From positions 23,966,611 to 24,030,610 of the forward strand of contig NC_023754.2 in the NCBI RefSeq assembly GCF_000499845.2: DNA of 64,000 nt, given 5' to 3'. The notes beneath the pieces are model-generated. The model saw nothing but the letters and a program-made list of their open reading frames with translations, made no database searches and was not told where the DNA came from. A program made the translations under genes and the position numbers. The stretch comes from Phaseolus vulgaris (lineage: Eukaryota; Streptophyta; Magnoliopsida; Fabales; Fabaceae). Of the stretch, positions 60,261-64,000 are shown piece after piece. The first letter of the stretch is position 1. Each line of letters begins with the position of its first letter.

Positions 60261-63200
60261 AGCACAGCACTGCACTGTTGGTATTTGGATTTTCAAGTTT
60301 TATTTTACCAGTTTTGAGACACAGAAACCAACCCCACTGACCACACTTTCAAAACATTAACTCATGATAGCAGTAGTAACAGATGTAGCAGCAACCAGAT
60401 TATTATTGTCATCATCATCGTGTCGTGCCCCTTTCTCCTTAAAGCCAAAACAACCCATTCCCCAATGCACACACTCATTCACACTCAATAATACTAATAT
60501 CTTTTGTCCTTTTCCTTCATCATTTTTCAGATTACCCCAACTTAACTTTCATAACCCTGACACAACCATCTTACGTACCCTTTCTCCTAATCTCTACTTT
60601 TGTTTTTTTCCCTCACACCCACTGTTCTTTTTTTCTTTTTTCACTATTTCAAATTTCGTAACAAAATATGCAACTTTTCATTTACCTTTACCCACCAGGA
60701 ATATTTCTAAACAAAGTAAATAAGTTTTTTTTTTTTTTTTTAATTTTCGTTCTTGTTGGGTTGGTGCTTGTTTCTAGATCACAGTCCAACTTCCAATGCT
60801 GAGTGGTCCTCAGATGTTGGTGTTTGGTTTGACGTTGTTTTATGAGTATTCCCATTTACCCACTCTCTTTTGGATAACGAGTTGGTCTTCCATTGAATCA
60901 GGGTCTGACCATGAATACCACTAATGTACTGCACTCTTCTTCCATACATTTCTTTATGTTTTTCACACATCTCATGTTACGGCAAATTTTCAAGTTACCC
61001 CATTACAACAAAACTCAATGCTTCTGTCAAACTTCAACAACATGCATATTCAACGGACAATGTTACTTTGATAATGGGATACGCACAAAGATGTCACTTT
61101 TTAATCACACAATATCATTTTTAATCTGATCTAAATCTATAATAATTTTTTATTAATCAAAATTATTAACTTCTGCGTAAAAGAAAACAACTAGTTCAAA
61201 GAAAGTTTGTAAAGTCCTAATTTACTTCTAGAGATCCTGAGACAAATATAACATTATACTATCAACTTAAACTAGAGAGATCATCTTAGAAGTGGGGATC
61301 ATAGAGAAAAAATATCATGTGTGCAATACAAAGAGAATCAAGAATCTGAGAAAAAAAAAATAATTTGATCAGTTCAAATTGTCGTAGACTCTGCTATGTA
61401 TTTAGTTGCAACTTCTAATTGAAGAAAAAATATGTAAAAGAAAGTGAAAATGTCAGTGTGAAGTTAGAAATATGTACAAATAAGATTCGTAATATTAGTG
61501 TGAACTAATATTTTTATTTATTGTAATTATGTGTGTAGGAGCATATTAGAGTCATATAATTTCCCATGTAAAGTGATTTAAAGTTTTGATTGCATGCAGA
61601 ATTGAGTGCAGTTGTATTTGTGGATGAAATGGGGCATTGATGCAGTTGTTGTGGGTATATGATGGGTAGGGCAGTAGAGAAAGGAGAAAGTGTCCGTGTC
61701 TGTGAGAGTGTGTAGGGCAGTGTCCCTTGGAGGGAAGGGAAAGTAGCTAAGTGATTCTGAAGTGTCAGAGTCTACTTGGCAAACACATGGTGACGTTAAT
61801 GCCCAACAACACATGCACATTGGACAGTGGTAGTACTATATATTACTGCTTCACCCATCTTTCTAACACCTTATTCTAACCATCCACCAATTCATCATAT
61901 CAACTTTACTACCTTTCACTCTATATTATTAAAACCTTTTTTTATTTTACATGCTTTTAGTATCATTAGAATATTTCTATACTGCTATTATATTTCTATA
62001 TAATAGTTTAAATTTGATTGACTAGAGTAATTGATTATTTTCAGTTTAATTTGTAATAAAGTTAAATTATTCTAAAATAGTTTATATTTATTTATTATTT
62101 TTTATTAATAAAAAATTAGATTTTATTAAATTAATATATTATTTAAAGCAAATGTGATAATATTAATTACACTTCATCAATTATTTTATTTTTTTTCTTA
62201 TGATGATTGTTTAAAATTATTAGTTATTATATTAATTAAATTAAATATTATTTTATAAATTAAAAAATTATTAATATTTAAAGTAATTTTTATTATTAGT
62301 AAAAATTTATAAAATAATTTTTAAATTAGTATTTAAAATTAACTATCAATTTTAACTACTAACTATCTTATATTGTAAAATAATCATTAATTTATAATTA
62401 AAAATAAGTTTAAAATCTAAAATAATTAACGTTACATATCAATTTGGAAAATACTATATAAATTTATATTAACAATAAACTAATTTAAATATTAATAATT
62501 TTTTAATTTATAAAATATATAATTGAGTAAATATAATGATTAAATATTTTTTTCTCTAAATTTGTTATTATTTAATAATTTTTTAAAATTATTTTTTTTT
62601 TATAAAAGTTTTCATGTTAGGCATTATGCAACTTGACGTCTCAGCAAGTTTTTTTTATTAAATTATTTTCTTAATTTCAGCATCTCATTTGATCACTTTT
62701 AATTAATTAAAAAAAATTATTAAGAATTTTTATGATTTCATTATATTTTTTTAGACGAAAGAATAAAAGAGATGAGTGTATAATTTCTTTCATTATTTAT
62801 TAGAAATATTTTAAAATTCTATTTATATTTGTATTTATTGCATTATGGATTGTGTTTTATAAAACTTAGTAATGTATTTTTTATTACTTTCCTAATATGC
62901 CTTTTTTATTGATTGAAATTTGTGTAATTCTAATTAACTATTTTGGGATTGACTGAAAATAAAATTAATGAGTATATATTTATAGCATGTTTGCATATCA
63001 CGATTAATTATGAGTCTTTCACATGAATTTATGGGAGAAGATAACTTTCCAAAATTTATTTAAACCCATATGTGTTCGATTTTATGTTAAAATTTTCAAA
63101 ACATATCGAAATACTAATTAACTTGATTTTTAAGTATATTTTAACATTTGATTTTTCTATGAAAAAAAATGTTTTTGTCCAAAAAAATTATTCTAATTTA

Positions 63201-63910
63201 TAGTAATTTTAAGTCGTTTGTACATTCAATCACAGATTTTACTATTAATTTCATTTTATAACAAAAGTATCCTCAAAATCAATTTTAATCAATATTATAA
63301 ATTTTAATGTTCAATTTAAAACTTAAATCTATAGAAGTTAAAATAAAAATTATTATAAAAAAATTTGTTATTCACATACCAATTATTATATATAATTAAT
63401 TATTACATATAGATTAAGATTGGTATGTAAAGTAAATATTACATACGAATTTTTATATATTGATTTGATTCTATATATAAAGTGAATACGAAATTTTACA
63501 TACGAATTTTCGATTTTTCATATATAAAGTGAGCAATACAGATAACTTTTGTCACCCATCATTTTATTTTCTCATTTTCCTCTTTATTATCCATATTTTA
63601 TACCATTTAAATTGTAAGTCACTTTCTAATTGTAAGTCACTTTCTGTGTTGTGCTTCCCTAAATCACCTTAATATGATAAAAACTAATAAAACAAAAATA
63701 AAAAAAGTAGCGTAAAGTGGAAAACCCTAGTAAGTTCCTTAAATAAAAAGCTTACCTTCTAGAATGATTTTTTTACCTAAAACCATAGGTCATAGTTGAT
63801 TTTTGAGTGAATAAAAGATATGAAGTTAGGGATAGTTATTTGAAGTTTTTTGAAATATTGAATTAGATGAAAGAGTGATTATACTCTTTTGGTTCCAAAA
63901 AGCATAAAGA

Positions 63911-63928
63911 TGGTGGTGGTGGTGGTGG
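63911..63928. repeat. (TGG)6 trinucleotide repeat
   Basis: Six perfect TGG units in A-rich surroundings near the window end. There is no sign that this is coding. Confidence 0.9.
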
Positions 63929-64000
63929 ACTTAAGAAAATAAAAAAGAAAAAGGGAAAAAAGAAGAAAGAATAAAAAGGTAATTGAATAGGAAAGGAGAA

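Larger units (their letters stand above)
55034..64000. other. Gene-free 9-kb region with LTR-like pieces and two less AT-rich islands
   Basis: No coding region with family likeness was found on either strand. LTR-like fragments lie at 56585-57040 and 58010-58370. Less AT-rich islands lie at about 60,100-60,500 and 61,590-61,930. The stretch 62,000-63,900 is almost pure AT-rich DNA; it includes a partial inverted-repeat arm at 62590-62645 and ends near a (TGG)6 run. Confidence 0.55.

Noticed and set aside
60236..60262. atgcagcat resembling part of miR172 (reverse complement)
   Set aside because: The match ends after nine bases and the sequence is a simple AGCAT repeat.
60364..60723. Open frame of 119 codons in the 60-kb island
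   Set aside because: Composition is that of C/T-rich non-coding DNA, without domain likeness or a supporting splice context.
61597..61620. attgagtgcag resembling the core of miR397
   Set aside because: Only about 11 bases match, the remainder differs and no complementary arm for a precursor hairpin was found nearby.
1..64000. tRNA, rRNA, CRISPR arrays and bacterial-type features
   Set aside because: A search by eye for B-box sequences gave only weak SINE-like matches; no rRNA core, regular spacer array or operon-like gene packing is present.

Overview
This is a plant nuclear window and almost certainly a legume. Intron-rich genes with GT-AG splicing sit in very AT-rich intergenic DNA full of small repeats. 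The gene content and several repeat families, including a short repeat with TGTT/AACA ends, are of the kind common in Phaseoleae such as Phaseolus, Vigna and Glycine; the genus is an inference. All recognised genes lie on the + strand. There are no bacterial, organellar or CRISPR features, and I found no tRNA or rRNA gene.

Layout: (1) 1021-4243, a six-exon gene for a plastid-targeted protein of the At4g37920 family, whose fifth exon is preceded by a perfectly triplicated 3' splice site. (2) 6025-6787, a small three-exon gene for an 81-residue prefoldin-like protein, with a short compact promoter directly next to a 484-bp MITE. (3) 11854-15464, an NPR3/NPR4-type salicylic-acid receptor with a long leader and an as-1-like motif upstream. 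(4) 18125-22014, a seven-exon LIN/CERBERUS-related armadillo protein without U-box or WD40 repeats. (5) 22-30 kb, a gene-poor AT-rich stretch with repeat fragments. (6) 30642-31967 and 43439-44764, two near-identical single-exon O-fucosyltransferase-like genes. They flank (7) 34118-39104, an AGO2-type Argonaute gene broken by two small compensating frameshifts and an in-frame stop, yet still carrying a miR403-like target site after its stop codon. (8) 46.75-47.74 kb, a decayed Ty1/copia fragment. (9) 50107-55033, an RBR-type E3 ubiquitin ligase with a tandemly duplicated 5' splice site. (10) 55-64 kb, gene-free, with LTR-like pieces and two less AT-rich islands.

The genes do not form a pathway as a set. 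Two of them, the NPR3/4 gene and AGO2, belong to families used in plant defence. The most unusual theme is recent small-scale duplication acting on gene structure: a triplicated acceptor, a duplicated donor, a duplicated O-fucosyltransferase with conversion-like identity tracts, and MITEs landing beside or inside genes. Exon coordinates were worked out by hand from splice consensus, reading-frame continuity and family likeness; no alignment or database search was run.
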